From the IMG/VR virus record IMGVR_UViG_3300017748_000091, positions 1-28,342 of that record: 28,342 bases of DNA; one strand, given 5' to 3'. Under the pieces are notes generated by a model. That model was not told the DNA's origin. It saw only the letters and a list, made by a program, of their open reading frames with translations, and did no database searches. Position 1 is the first letter of the stretch; each line of letters opens with the position of its first letter. The translations under genes and the position numbers were made by a program. Source of the DNA: a virus. Below are positions 1-8,580 of the stretch, piece by piece.

Positions 1-1
1 A

Positions 2-1093
2 GGCTATATAGATAAGTATGGCATGCCTGTTTTTCACACACCCACTACAGGTGTGGAGGGATCTGACGGAGAGATGATATATCAAGGTGCAATAAATTAC
101 TGGGAGAATGAAGTAGATTCTTTAAAGAAAGATGCTGACGTTTTAAATGAATTTTACAGACAGTTTCCTAGAACAGACTCCCATGCTTTTAGGGATGAAA
201 GCAAACAGTCATTATTTAATTTAACTAAAATATATCAACAGATTGACTACAATGATTCTTTAATTAAAGAGCATTATTTAACAAGAGGCAGGTTCAGTTG
301 GAAAGATGGCATCAAAGATTCTAAAGTGATTTGGTCGCCAGACAATAAGGGTAGATTCTTAATTTCATGGTTGCCAGAAAAAAATTTACAAAATTGTAGG
401 GTAAATCAAAATGGTAAATATTTGCCTGGAAACGAACATTTAGGTAGTTTTGGATGTGACTCTTATGATATATCAGGGACTGTTGGTGGAGGCGGATCTA
501 ATGGCGCACTCCATGGTTTAACAAAGTTTAATATGGATAACGCTCCGAGTAATGAATTTTTTTTAGAGTATGTTGCCAGGCCACAAACTGCTGAGTTGTT
601 TTTTGAAGATGTTTTAATGGCTTGTGTTTTTTACGGAATGCCTATATTAATTGAAAATAACAAACCTAGATTGTTGTATCATTTTAAAAATAGAGGTTAT
701 AGAAAATACTGCATGAACAGACCGGATAAAATTTATAATAAATTATCTAAATCAGAAAAAGAAATAGGTGGGATCCCAAATTCATCTGAAGAAGTAAAAC
801 AGGCGCATGCAAGTGCAATTGAAAGTTATATAGAAAAACACGTAGGTGTTGATATGGATGGAGCTTATAGAGATAAATTAGACATGGGGTCTATGTATTT
901 TAATAGAACATTAGAGGACTGGGCTAGGTTTAATATTAATAACAGAACCAAGTTTGATGCAACGATTAGTTCAGGTTTGGCTATTATGGCTAATCAAAAA
1001 CACCTATATACACCACAAAAAAAAGAGTCAAAAATAAAGATTAACTTTGCAAGGTATAATAATAAAGGATTATATAGCGAAATACGTAATTAA
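2..1093 (+). CDS. terL: Terminase large subunit, C-terminal part (5'-truncated)
   Basis: DNA-packaging motor subunit; this part holds the end of the ATPase region and the nuclease that cuts the packaged concatemer. The frame is open to base 2, so the gene enters from outside the window; the ATG at 23 is internal. FYRQFPRTDSHAFR (encoded near 164-205) resembles the segment joining ATPase and nuclease in TerL proteins. An RNase H-like nuclease is suggested by an Asp in GCDSYD (codon 458-460), followed by a Gly-rich turn, and by a Glu in LIENN (codon 653-655). The ATPase Walker motifs lie outside the window. The stop overlaps the portal start as TAATG, so translation is probably coupled. The call comes from motif look and from position before a portal; the acidic residues are assigned by eye. 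Confidence 0.8.
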   Translation, partial: GYIDKYGMPVFHTPTTGVEGSDGEMIYQGAINYWENEVDSLKKDADVLNEFYRQFPRTDSHAFRDESKQSLFNLTKIYQQIDYNDSLIKEHYLTRGRFSWKDGIKDSKVIWSPDNKGRFLISWLPEKNLQNCRVNQNGKYLPGNEHLGSFGCDSYDISGTVGGGGSNGALHGLTKFNMDNAPSNEFFLEYVARPQTAELFFEDVLMACVFYGMPILIENNKPRLLYHFKNRGYRKYCMNRPDKIYNKLSKSEKEIGGIPNSSEEVKQAHASAIESYIEKHVGVDMDGAYRDKLDMGSMYFNRTLEDWARFNINNRTKFDATISSGLAIMANQKHLYTPQKKESKIKINFARYNNKGLYSEIRN

Positions 1094-3528
1094 TGGTAGA
1101 TGTTAAAATTGATATAAATCCAATAGGGTTTCCGGATTTATTTGTTTCTGATAGTGAAAAAGATACAGTAGAATATGGATTGCAAATTGGACAAGCAATT
1201 CAATACGAATGGTTTCGTAAAGACAGTAGTACTTGTAGGTTTTATTCTCAATGGAGAGACTACCACAGATTAAGACTTTATGCAAGGGGCGAGCAATCTG
1301 TTCAGAAGTATAAAAATGAATTAGCAATTGATGGAGATTTAAGTTACTTAAATTTAGACTGGACTCCTGTGCCTATTATCCCAAAGTTTGTAGACATAGT
1401 AGTTAATGGTATGTCAGATAGACTATTTAAAGTTCAAGCATATGCTCAAGATGCTTTGTCAGCCGAAAAAAGATCTTCGTTTCAAGACATGATAGAGGCT
1501 GATATGGTTGCTAAACCTATACTTTCTCAAATTCAAAAAGGTTTTGGCGTAAACCCTTTTGCCACGGATCCTGATGAACTTCCTAATAATGATGAAGAGC
1601 TAGCTTTATATATGCAGCTTAATTATAAACCCGGTATTGAAATAGCAGAAGAAGAGGCTATTAATACAATGTTTGAAGAAAATCATTATTCACACATTAG
1701 GAGAAGGGTGGATTATGACATGACCGTATTGGGCATAGGAATTACAAAACAATATTTTTTACCAGGAGAGGGTGTAAAAATAGATTACGTAGATCCTGCT
1801 AATGTGGTTTACAGCTACACTGAAGACCCTTATTTTAAAGATTGTTTTTATTGGGGTGAAATAAAAACGGTGCCGATGACAGAGCTACCTAAAATAGATC
1901 CCACTATAACTAATGAAGAATTAGAAGAGGTTGCTAAATATAGCCAAGCATGGTATGACTACTACAATGTTGCTCAGTTTTATGAAAACAGTATGTTTTA
2001 TAGAGACACGGCTACATTGCTTTATTTTAACTACAAGACTACAAACTCAATAGTATATAAAAAGAAAAAATTAGATGGCGGCGGAGCTAGAGTAATTGAA
2101 AAAGACGATCAGTTTAATCCACCCGATGAAATGATGGAGGAAGGTAACTTCGAAAAAGTCGAAAAGAAAATTGACGTGTGGTACGAAGGGGTAATGGTAA
2201 TGGGAACAAACATTGTCCTACAGTGGAAGAAAATGGAAAACATGGTTAGACCTCAGTCAGCTTCACAGCACGCTATGCCTAATTATGTTGCTTGCGCACC
2301 AAGAATGTATAAAGGTGTTATTGAATCATTAGTAAGACGTATGATTACGTTTGCAGATTTAATACAAATGACGCACTTAAAGCTTCAACAGGTAATTGCT
2401 AGAACTGTACCTGACGGAGTGTTTATTGATGCAGATGGATTAAATGAAGTTGATCTTGGCACAGGTAACGCGTACAATCCACAAGATGCTTTAAGGCTAT
2501 ACTTTCAAACAGGTTCTGTAATTGGTAGAAGTTACACGCAGGATGGAGAGTTTAATAATGCCAGGGTGCCTATACAACAACTAACATCAAGCAGTGGTCA
2601 AGGGAAAATAAATAGCCTGGTTGGAACTTACAATCACTATATGGATATGCTAAGAGGCGTAACTGGTTTGAATGAAGCTAGAGATGGAACTAAGCCCGAT
2701 CCTTATGCTTTAGTTGGCGTGCAAAAATTAGCCGCTTTAAATTCCAATACAGCCACTAGACATATACTTCAAGGTAGTTTGTACATAACACAGACGCTTG
2801 CAGAAGCGTTATCAATTAGGGTTGCAGATATTTTGCAATATGCAGAATTCAAGGAAGAATTTAAAATGCAAATAGGTAAATACAATGTAGGAATACTTGA
2901 GCAAATAAATGATTTATATATATATGATTTTGGAATATTTATAGAGGTAGCTCCAGATGAAGAAGAAAAAGCTCAACTAGAACAAAACATCCAAATGGCT
3001 TTATCTAAAAATGATATAAACTTAGAAGATGCGATTGACATAAGGGAGTTAAAAAATATAAAATTAGCTAATCAATTATTAAAAGTAAAAAGACAAAAGA
3101 AGCAAGAAAAGGATCAGCAATTTGCTATGACTCAAAAACAAATGGACGCTCAAACAAAAATGCAAGTACAGCAAATGCAGGCGGAGCAAGAAATGAGAAG
3201 GATTCAAATGGAAGGTCAAGTGCAGATGCAGGCAAAGCAAGCGGAAGTGGCATTTGATATAGAGAAATTAAAAAACGAAGCAATGTTAAAGCGTGAACTT
3301 ATGCAGGTTGAGTTTGATTTTAATATGCAATTAAAAGGTAGAGAAGAGCAGGCAATTGATAAAAGAGAAGGAGAAAGAGAAAAAGCCAAAAACAAAAGAA
3401 TAAGTCAAGCTAACACTGAGCAGTCTCAATTAATTCAACAAAGAAAAAATAATTTACCTCCAATTAGTTTTGAGTCTAATGAAGACACATTGGATGGTTT
3501 TGATTTAGCTGAATTTGAACCTAGATAA
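1093..3528 (+). CDS. Portal protein (large, 811 aa)
   Basis: Dodecameric ring at the head vertex through which DNA enters and leaves. The protein is long compared with typical 500-600 aa portals and similar in size to those of crAss-like phages. The segment DWTPVPIIPKFVDIVVNGMS (about residues 90-109) has the look of that portal group. The middle is mixed alpha/beta. From about residue 667 to 785 there is a long Gln/Met/Lys/Glu-rich coiled coil (QKQMDAQTKMQVQQMQ and similar), matching the helical C-terminal barrel of large portals. The tail after residue 790 is acidic. The gene starts in a TAATG overlap with terL and ends in another with the phosphatase gene. Position between terL and scaffold/capsid supports the call. 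Confidence 0.85.
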   Translation: MVDVKIDINPIGFPDLFVSDSEKDTVEYGLQIGQAIQYEWFRKDSSTCRFYSQWRDYHRLRLYARGEQSVQKYKNELAIDGDLSYLNLDWTPVPIIPKFVDIVVNGMSDRLFKVQAYAQDALSAEKRSSFQDMIEADMVAKPILSQIQKGFGVNPFATDPDELPNNDEELALYMQLNYKPGIEIAEEEAINTMFEENHYSHIRRRVDYDMTVLGIGITKQYFLPGEGVKIDYVDPANVVYSYTEDPYFKDCFYWGEIKTVPMTELPKIDPTITNEELEEVAKYSQAWYDYYNVAQFYENSMFYRDTATLLYFNYKTTNSIVYKKKKLDGGGARVIEKDDQFNPPDEMMEEGNFEKVEKKIDVWYEGVMVMGTNIVLQWKKMENMVRPQSASQHAMPNYVACAPRMYKGVIESLVRRMITFADLIQMTHLKLQQVIARTVPDGVFIDADGLNEVDLGTGNAYNPQDALRLYFQTGSVIGRSYTQDGEFNNARVPIQQLTSSSGQGKINSLVGTYNHYMDMLRGVTGLNEARDGTKPDPYALVGVQKLAALNSNTATRHILQGSLYITQTLAEALSIRVADILQYAEFKEEFKMQIGKYNVGILEQINDLYIYDFGIFIEVAPDEEEKAQLEQNIQMALSKNDINLEDAIDIRELKNIKLANQLLKVKRQKKQEKDQQFAMTQKQMDAQTKMQVQQMQAEQEMRRIQMEGQVQMQAKQAEVAFDIEKLKNEAMLKRELMQVEFDFNMQLKGREEQAIDKREGEREKAKNKRISQANTEQSQLIQQRKNNLPPISFESNEDTLDGFDLAEFEPR

Positions 3529-4073
3529 TGTTTGAAAACTTTAATATTGAAAAATATAAACAAGTGCATTACCCTTCAGATAATTCACTTAAAACTTTGA
3601 ATGAGATAAAAAAATTAAAAAAAACACCACTTAATACCATAGTGCCTAAAAAATACGATGACATATTTAGTGTCTTTCAAAATATATTTTCACATAGGCC
3701 GGAATCTTTTCCGTACAAAATAGTGGATAAGCTGTTGAGTGAATCTCAATCAGTTATTCTAAAAATTAAAAACTATCATAACAGGCCAAGGCCAAATGTA
3801 AACGCATTGAACTTTAACATGAAGCTAGAGTATTTAAAAATGGATAGCGCACAAACACCTGCATTTCCTTCAGGACACTCAGCACAATCTAGATTGGTGG
3901 CGCTAGCATTAACTAAATTATATCCTAATTTAAAAAATGAATTTAATAAAGCAGCTAAAAATATATCTGAAAGTAGGCTGTTGGCAAGAGTTCATTATGA
4001 GTCTGATAAAATAGTGGGAGAAAAATTAGGTGAAGACCTTTATACTCATATAAAACATCTAAAATATATTTAG
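3528..4073 (+). CDS. PAP2-superfamily (class A-like) acid phosphatase
   Basis: Predicted phosphomonoesterase of the PAP2 / bacterial acid phosphatase / vanadium haloperoxidase superfamily. All three signature motifs are present and correctly spaced: K79-x6-R86-P87 (KIKNYHNRP), P114-S-G-H117 (FPSGHSAQ), and S149-R150-x5-H156-x3-D160 (SRLLARVHYESD). H156 would form the phospho-enzyme and H117 act as acid/base. At 181 aa it is shorter than secreted class A enzymes (about 230-250 aa), and it has no signal peptide or membrane segment, so it should be cytoplasmic or virion-associated. It begins at the portal stop (TAATG) and sits between portal and scaffold, so it is made with the head proteins. 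The substrate cannot be told from sequence; free phosphate esters, nucleotides or polyphosphate are all possible. The superfamily is certain enough, the role is not. Confidence 0.85.
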   Translation: MFENFNIEKYKQVHYPSDNSLKTLNEIKKLKKTPLNTIVPKKYDDIFSVFQNIFSHRPESFPYKIVDKLLSESQSVILKIKNYHNRPRPNVNALNFNMKLEYLKMDSAQTPAFPSGHSAQSRLVALALTKLYPNLKNEFNKAAKNISESRLLARVHYESDKIVGEKLGEDLYTHIKHLKYI

Positions 4074-4083
4074 AATTATTGTT

Positions 4084-4091
4084 TAACTTTG
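4084..4091 (+). promoter_or_regulatory. Bacteroidetes -7 element (TAACTTTG) before the scaffold gene
   Basis: TAACTTTG fits TAnnTTTG, the -7 motif of Bacteroidetes sigma-ABfr promoters, and lies 16 nt before the scaffold start in a short A/T-rich gap. I see no good TTTG -33 box at the expected distance. It could give extra transcription of scaffold and capsid relative to portal. Confidence 0.45.
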
Positions 4092-4106
4092 TAAAAATTA
4101 AATCAA

Positions 4107-5276
4107 ATGGAAATAAAAGTAAGAGATTTAGGTGAAATGGAATCTAAATCAACACAGGAAATAGAAAAACAACTACTTGAAAAGCATGAGGCTCAGCAAG
4201 AATCCCTCGAGAAAACAAGTACAAACGAAGAAGTTCAGCGTGTAAACTTGCAGGAAGAAACACAAGAAGAACCCAAGCAAGAAGTAGTAGTTGAAGAAAA
4301 AATTGAAGAACCTGTTGTGGAATCACCCAGTGAATCTACACCAGAGATGTCTGAAAACGACGTTCTTTCATATATTGCAAACAAGTATGGCGAAGAAGTA
4401 AGTTCGCTAGACGACTTCATTGTAAAGCGAAATTCATCCGAAGAATTACCCGAAGATGTAAAAGCTTACTTTGATTATAAAAAAGAAACAGGAAGAGGAA
4501 TTGATGATTTTGTTAGATTACAGCAAGATTATGATTCAATGAATCCTGATTCTTTAATTGCTAGTTATTATTCTGCAACCGAAGAAGGATTAGATTCTGA
4601 AGATATTAAATATCTTATGGATGAAAAATTCGGTTTTGACGAAGATTTAGATGATGATAAAGAAAAAAAGAAAAAACAATTAGCAAAAAAAAGAGAACTA
4701 TCTAAAGCTAAGAAATACTTTAAGGAGCAGAAAGAAAAATACAAACTTCCTCTTGAGTCAAGAGAAGTTGTTTCTGAAAGCGATAAAAAGGAAGTCGAAG
4801 CATATAGAAAGTACATAGAGGAAAATGCTGCGTATGAGAAAAACGCGGCGCAGAAGCTACAGTGGTTTAAAAAAGAAACTAATAAAGTCTTTAATAAAGA
4901 TTTCAAAGGTTTTGAGTTTGTTATTAACGAGAAAAAAATTTCTTATTTACCTGGGTCTGTAGAAGATGTTAAAAATAATCAATCAACTATTGAAAATTTT
5001 ATTGGAAGATATGTTGACGATAAAGGATTGGTTAAAAACACTTCTCAGTATCATAGGGCTTTATCTATGGCAATGAATCCGGACAAGTATGCTAAGTTCT
5101 TTTATGAACAAGGCAAGGCCGATGCGGTAGAGAATATATCCAAAAAAACAAAAAATATAAATATGGATGTAAGATCTGCTCCACAAGCCACCACAAAATC
5201 TGGTTTCAAAGTAAGATCATTAAACCAAGATTCAGGTCGAGGTTTAAAGATTAGAAGTATAAAAAAAAGTAATTAA
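4107..5276 (+). CDS. Head scaffolding protein (predicted)
   Basis: Internal scaffold that shapes the procapsid and leaves before or during DNA filling. The call rests on position directly before the capsid gene, highly charged and largely helical composition, and a typical profile: a Glu/Gln-rich N-terminus (residues 1-80), an acidic region with DEDLDDDKEKKKK (about 176-188), a Lys/Glu-rich helix, and a basic C-terminal tail (FKVRSLNQDSGRGLKIRS) of the sort that binds capsid subunits. No protease motif is seen, so there is no sign of a self-cleaving scaffold. The leader AAATTAAATCAAATG is shared with the gene at 6803. Length 389 aa. Confidence 0.7.
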   Translation: MEIKVRDLGEMESKSTQEIEKQLLEKHEAQQESLEKTSTNEEVQRVNLQEETQEEPKQEVVVEEKIEEPVVESPSESTPEMSENDVLSYIANKYGEEVSSLDDFIVKRNSSEELPEDVKAYFDYKKETGRGIDDFVRLQQDYDSMNPDSLIASYYSATEEGLDSEDIKYLMDEKFGFDEDLDDDKEKKKKQLAKKRELSKAKKYFKEQKEKYKLPLESREVVSESDKKEVEAYRKYIEENAAYEKNAAQKLQWFKKETNKVFNKDFKGFEFVINEKKISYLPGSVEDVKNNQSTIENFIGRYVDDKGLVKNTSQYHRALSMAMNPDKYAKFFYEQGKADAVENISKKTKNINMDVRSAPQATTKSGFKVRSLNQDSGRGLKIRSIKKSN

Positions 5277-5299
5277 TAACAATTTAAAAATTAAAAATT

Positions 5300-6730
5300 A
5301 TGGCTGGTTCAGTTCAAGCTACTCCTACGTTTGCATTACAACCTAGTGCAGAAAGGGTAGCCGTACAATCAAACTATATAACTAATTTCAACTTCTTAAA
5401 TCAGTATCTACCGGATACTTATGAAAAGGAATTTGAAAGATACGGGAATAGAACAGTAGCATCATTCTTAAGAATGGTAGGCGCTGAAATGCCTTCTAAC
5501 TCTGACCTTATCAAATGGGCGGAGCAAGGAAGATTACACACTAAATACACGAATGTAACTTCAGCTGCAGCAGCAGCTCAAGATGTAGCTACACTAACAA
5601 TCAATGACGCTCTTGTACCAGGTACAGGTGGAATTGCAATTAGAGTAGGTCAAACATTCATGTTATCTGACAGTTCAATTGGTTCTACAAATAGCAACAA
5701 AGGTATCGTTACTGGAGTTAACTATGGCGCAGGAACAATTGATGTTGCATACTATGAAGCAGGTGGTCAAACAATGGCTGCAGCTGTACAGTGTTCATTA
5801 TTTATCTATGGTTCTGAATTCCAAAAAGGTTCAGTTGCTATGTCTAATTCATTAGAAGCTGATGACGTGATCTTCAGCAATAGCCCAATTATCATTAAAG
5901 ATCTTTACGAAGTATCTGGTTCTGATATGGCGCAAATTGGATGGATTGAAGTAACTACTGAAAATGGAGCTTCAGGATACCTATGGTATTTAAAATCAGA
6001 GCATGAAACAAGATTAAGATTCGAAGATTACCTAGAGACAGCAATGGTGGAAGCAGTTCCAGCAGAAGCAGGATCAGGTGTGGCAGCTATTGCGGCTGGT
6101 GTATCATCAGGTACAGGTAATAAAGGATCTGAAGGATTGTTCTATGTTTTAGGTCAAAGAGGAAATGTTTGGGGCGGTGGAATTCCAGCGGCTTTAGCAG
6201 ACTTTGACGCTATTATTCAGAGATTAGATAAGCAAGGTGCTATCGAGGAAAATGTATTATTTGTTAATAGAGAATTTTCTTTTGACATTGATGATATGTT
6301 AGCTGCACAAAATTCATACGGTGCAGGTGGTAGTTCTTATGGTTTATTTGATAACGATGAAGAAATGGCATTGAATTTAGGATTCTCTGGATTCAGAAGA
6401 GGTTATGACTTCTACAAAACAGATTGGAAATACCTTAACGATCCTACTATGAGAGGTGATATTGTTGGAGGAAAAGTGAACGGGGTACTTGTACCTGCTG
6501 GATCTACTTCAGTATATGATCAAATCTTAGGTAAGAACGCTAAGAGACCATTCTTGCATGTAAGATATAGAGCTTCTGAAACTGAAGATAGAAGATATAA
6601 GACATGGATTACGGGTTCTGCTGGTGGCGCTGCTACTACAGGTACTGATGTAATGCAGGTTAACTTCTTATCAGAAAGAGCGCTTTGTACTTTAGGTGCA
6701 AACAACTTCTTCTTATTCCAAAATGCATAA
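5300..6730 (+). CDS. Major capsid protein
   Basis: Main shell protein, expected to have the HK97 fold. FERYGNRTVASFLRMVGAE (about residues 45-63) followed by DLIKWAEQGRLHTKY (about 69-83) resembles the N-arm and E-loop region of crAss-like and flavophage capsid proteins. Codons here look more regular (AGA, GGT, GCA rich) than in neighbours, as expected for a highly expressed gene. Residues near 95-165 (DALVPGTGGIAIRVGQTFML and on) look like an inserted small beta domain. No N-terminal prohead protease site is obvious. The start follows an A-rich leader (AATTAAAAATT). The stop TAA is repeated at once and the gene is followed by a hairpin terminator. Length 476 aa. Confidence 0.9.
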   Translation: MAGSVQATPTFALQPSAERVAVQSNYITNFNFLNQYLPDTYEKEFERYGNRTVASFLRMVGAEMPSNSDLIKWAEQGRLHTKYTNVTSAAAAAQDVATLTINDALVPGTGGIAIRVGQTFMLSDSSIGSTNSNKGIVTGVNYGAGTIDVAYYEAGGQTMAAAVQCSLFIYGSEFQKGSVAMSNSLEADDVIFSNSPIIIKDLYEVSGSDMAQIGWIEVTTENGASGYLWYLKSEHETRLRFEDYLETAMVEAVPAEAGSGVAAIAAGVSSGTGNKGSEGLFYVLGQRGNVWGGGIPAALADFDAIIQRLDKQGAIEENVLFVNREFSFDIDDMLAAQNSYGAGGSSYGLFDNDEEMALNLGFSGFRRGYDFYKTDWKYLNDPTMRGDIVGGKVNGVLVPAGSTSVYDQILGKNAKRPFLHVRYRASETEDRRYKTWITGSAGGAATTGTDVMQVNFLSERALCTLGANNFFLFQNA

Positions 6731-6744
6731 TAAGTAGTTTAATA

Positions 6745-6780
6745 ATATCGGGGGGTGGATACCACCCCCTTGATATTTTA
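6745..6780 (+). terminator. Intrinsic terminator downstream of the capsid gene
   Basis: GGGGGTGG (6751-6758) pairs perfectly with CCACCCCC (6762-6769) around an ATA loop. The stem extends outward through ATATC (6745-6749) with GATAT (6772-6776) past a small G/TT mismatch, and ends in TTTTA. It is by far the most stable hairpin I see in the window. It lies 15 nt after the capsid stop and would damp transcription into the downstream structural genes, so capsid can be overproduced. A GTG inside it (6755) opens the next gene's frame but is a poor start. Confidence 0.75.
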
Positions 6781-6802
6781 TATAAATTTTAAATTAAATC
6801 AA

Positions 6803-7555
6803 ATGAAAAAAGAAAAAAAAGTATACGAAGATAAAGTATACAGACTCAGAAGAGACGCAGCACCACTTTCCTATATGCTGTCAACTAAACATACAAAAAG
6901 ACAAGCTTTACTTTTCTTCGATGAAGAAACAGGTTTAAACAGAGCGTTAAGATATGCTAGAAATCAAAAATCAATTTTTGAAGACGAGCAAGATGGTAAT
7001 GCTATTTTAGAACCTATTATATTTGAAGAAGGAATGCTAAGGGTACCAAGACAAAACCAAATACTCCAAGAATTTTTAAAACTACATCCAGGTAATGGTA
7101 ATATATTTTTTGAAGTAAACAACGAGCAAGATGCCAATGTAGCTATGGAAGCTATGAACTTTGAATTAGAGGCGCAAGTCGCTGCACGTGATTTAAGCCT
7201 TTCTAAGCTTGAAAGTATTTCTAGGGTTATATTAGGGGTTCGAGCTGATAAAATGACAACAGCTGAGCTTAAAAGAGATATAATGGTGTTTGCTAGAAGA
7301 GACCCCCAAGAATTTTTAGACCTTATCAATGACCCTATGGTTGGTCTACAAGATGAGGTGGTAAGATTTTTTAGTGCCACTTTATTGCAAATGAGAAATA
7401 AAAATAGAGACGTGTATTTTAATTTAAAGAAAAACAAAACTAAAATGCTTACTGTTCCTCACGGAGAAGAGCCGTCTTATATTGTAGCTTCTTATTTTCA
7501 AACAGATGAAGGAGTAGAATCCTACAAGTTGTTAAAGAAAATGTTAGACAAATAA
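6803..7555 (+). CDS. Conserved phage structural protein of unknown role
   Basis: A 250-aa soluble protein with no motif I can assign. The frame opens at a GTG at 6755, but that codon is inside the terminator hairpin. The ATG at 6803 follows AAATTAAATCAAATG, the leader also used by the scaffold gene, and gives an ordinary charged N-terminus (MKKEKKVYEDKVYRL). The N-terminal half (ALLFFDEETGLNRALRYARN, about residues 33-52, then DEQDGNAILEPIIFEE) looks strongly conserved and has the feel of a family common next to capsid genes in Bacteroidetes phages. The C-terminal half is helical. Position after the capsid suggests a head or head-completion protein, which is inference only. Confidence 0.75.
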   Translation: MKKEKKVYEDKVYRLRRDAAPLSYMLSTKHTKRQALLFFDEETGLNRALRYARNQKSIFEDEQDGNAILEPIIFEEGMLRVPRQNQILQEFLKLHPGNGNIFFEVNNEQDANVAMEAMNFELEAQVAARDLSLSKLESISRVILGVRADKMTTAELKRDIMVFARRDPQEFLDLINDPMVGLQDEVVRFFSATLLQMRNKNRDVYFNLKKNKTKMLTVPHGEEPSYIVASYFQTDEGVESYKLLKKMLDK

Positions 7556-7597
7556 AGGAGTATATCCTCGAATAAATCAAATCGTCTTTTTTTTATG

Positions 7598-7605
7598 TAT
7601 CTTTG
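7598..7605 (+). promoter_or_regulatory. Bacteroidetes -7 element (TATCTTTG) before the connector genes
   Basis: TATCTTTG is a full match to TAnnTTTG inside TGTATCTTTGT, an 11-mer also present before 15231. It ends 17 nt before the ATG at 7623, giving a very short leader, in a 67-nt gap that also holds an eight-T run. No clear TTTG -33 box is seen. It would restart transcription after the post-capsid terminator. Confidence 0.55.
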
Positions 7606-7622
7606 TATAAACACGTGATACG

Positions 7623-8576
7623 ATGATAAACGAAGTACGAAATGCAGTCATGGCTGTAATAAATAAAAACAACTACGGATATATTTCCCCTAGTGATTTT
7701 AATTTATTTGCAGAGCAAGCGCAACTTGATATATTCGAGGATTATTTCTATTTATATAACAATCAACTAAATGCTGAGGTAATGCGTAAATCCGGAACTG
7801 GATATGCAAATATCACCAAGGGTATTATTGAAGTTATAGATAGTTTTTCTGTCAACACATTTTTAACTCAAGCTAACGCCAACACCTACACATTACCTAG
7901 TGATTACTATTTAGTAGATAAAATATTTTATTACTCAAACGTACTAACGTCAGGGGTTTCAGACACTTCTGGAAGTTCATTTGATCTTACAGATATTGAT
8001 CAGACTTTTGAAAGTACAGTTCAGGTTGGAAACCTAGTGGTTAACACGACAGACAAAACACAAGCTTTTGTTACAATAGTTGGAAGCAACAAACAAATTC
8101 GTTTAAGTGAAGATATTTTAAGCACTGCAGGAAAAAATTATGTTATTTACTCAAACACTCATATAAGAGAAGTAGAAAGAGTTACACAAAATAAAATATT
8201 TTATCTAACCAATTCTAATATTGCTGCTCCTACTACTATGTTCCCAGCATATGTATTAGATAGTGCAACTGGAACGGCACTAGGGAATACAGTTACCGTT
8301 TACCCTACGACTATCACTGGAGCAGCGGATATACATGCGCAATATGTCAGGTATCCATTAGCCCCTAAGTGGACATTTACAACTTTATCTGGAGGCGAAC
8401 CGGTGTTTAATGCGTCTGCGGCAGACTACCAGGATTTTGAATTACCCACTTCTGACATGAATGGCTTAGTAAATAAAATATTACAATACGCAGGGGTATC
8501 AATAAGAGAGGGAGATGTAGCTAAGTTCGGGCAATCATTAGAATCAGAAGATAGATTAACAGAAACCACACAATAA
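7623..8576 (+). CDS. Head-tail connector / adaptor-like protein 1
   Basis: Probably a ring protein joining portal to tail. The N-terminal helical part (VRNAVMAVINKNNYGYISPS, residues 5-24, then DFNLFAEQAQLDIFEDYF) and the C-terminal ADYQDFELPTSDMNGLVNKI with a following helix resemble connector proteins encoded after the capsid in crAss-like and flavobacterial phages. Between them, residues about 108-177 (FDLTDIDQTFESTVQVGNLV onward) form a separate beta-rich domain that interrupts the fold; similar small beta domains are frequent decorations of marine phage virion proteins. There is a four-nucleotide gap to the next gene. Length 317 aa. Specific ring identity is not assignable. Confidence 0.65.
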   Translation: MINEVRNAVMAVINKNNYGYISPSDFNLFAEQAQLDIFEDYFYLYNNQLNAEVMRKSGTGYANITKGIIEVIDSFSVNTFLTQANANTYTLPSDYYLVDKIFYYSNVLTSGVSDTSGSSFDLTDIDQTFESTVQVGNLVVNTTDKTQAFVTIVGSNKQIRLSEDILSTAGKNYVIYSNTHIREVERVTQNKIFYLTNSNIAAPTTMFPAYVLDSATGTALGNTVTVYPTTITGAADIHAQYVRYPLAPKWTFTTLSGGEPVFNASAADYQDFELPTSDMNGLVNKILQYAGVSIREGDVAKFGQSLESEDRLTETTQ

Positions 8577-8580
8577 GATT

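Noticed and set aside
6755-6802. GTG start giving a 266-aa version of the protein at 6803
   Set aside because: The GTG lies inside the stem of the post-capsid terminator; the ATG at 6803 has the leader shared with the scaffold gene and a better N-terminus.
6964-7437. 157-aa frame on the - strand opposite the 250-aa gene
   Set aside because: Low-complexity antisense shadow (Ser/Leu-rich) of a gene with better composition and leader.
7557-7600. AGGA-loop-TCCT plus eight-T run as a terminator after the 250-aa gene
   Set aside because: The stem is only 4 bp and the T-run is about 18 nt away from it.
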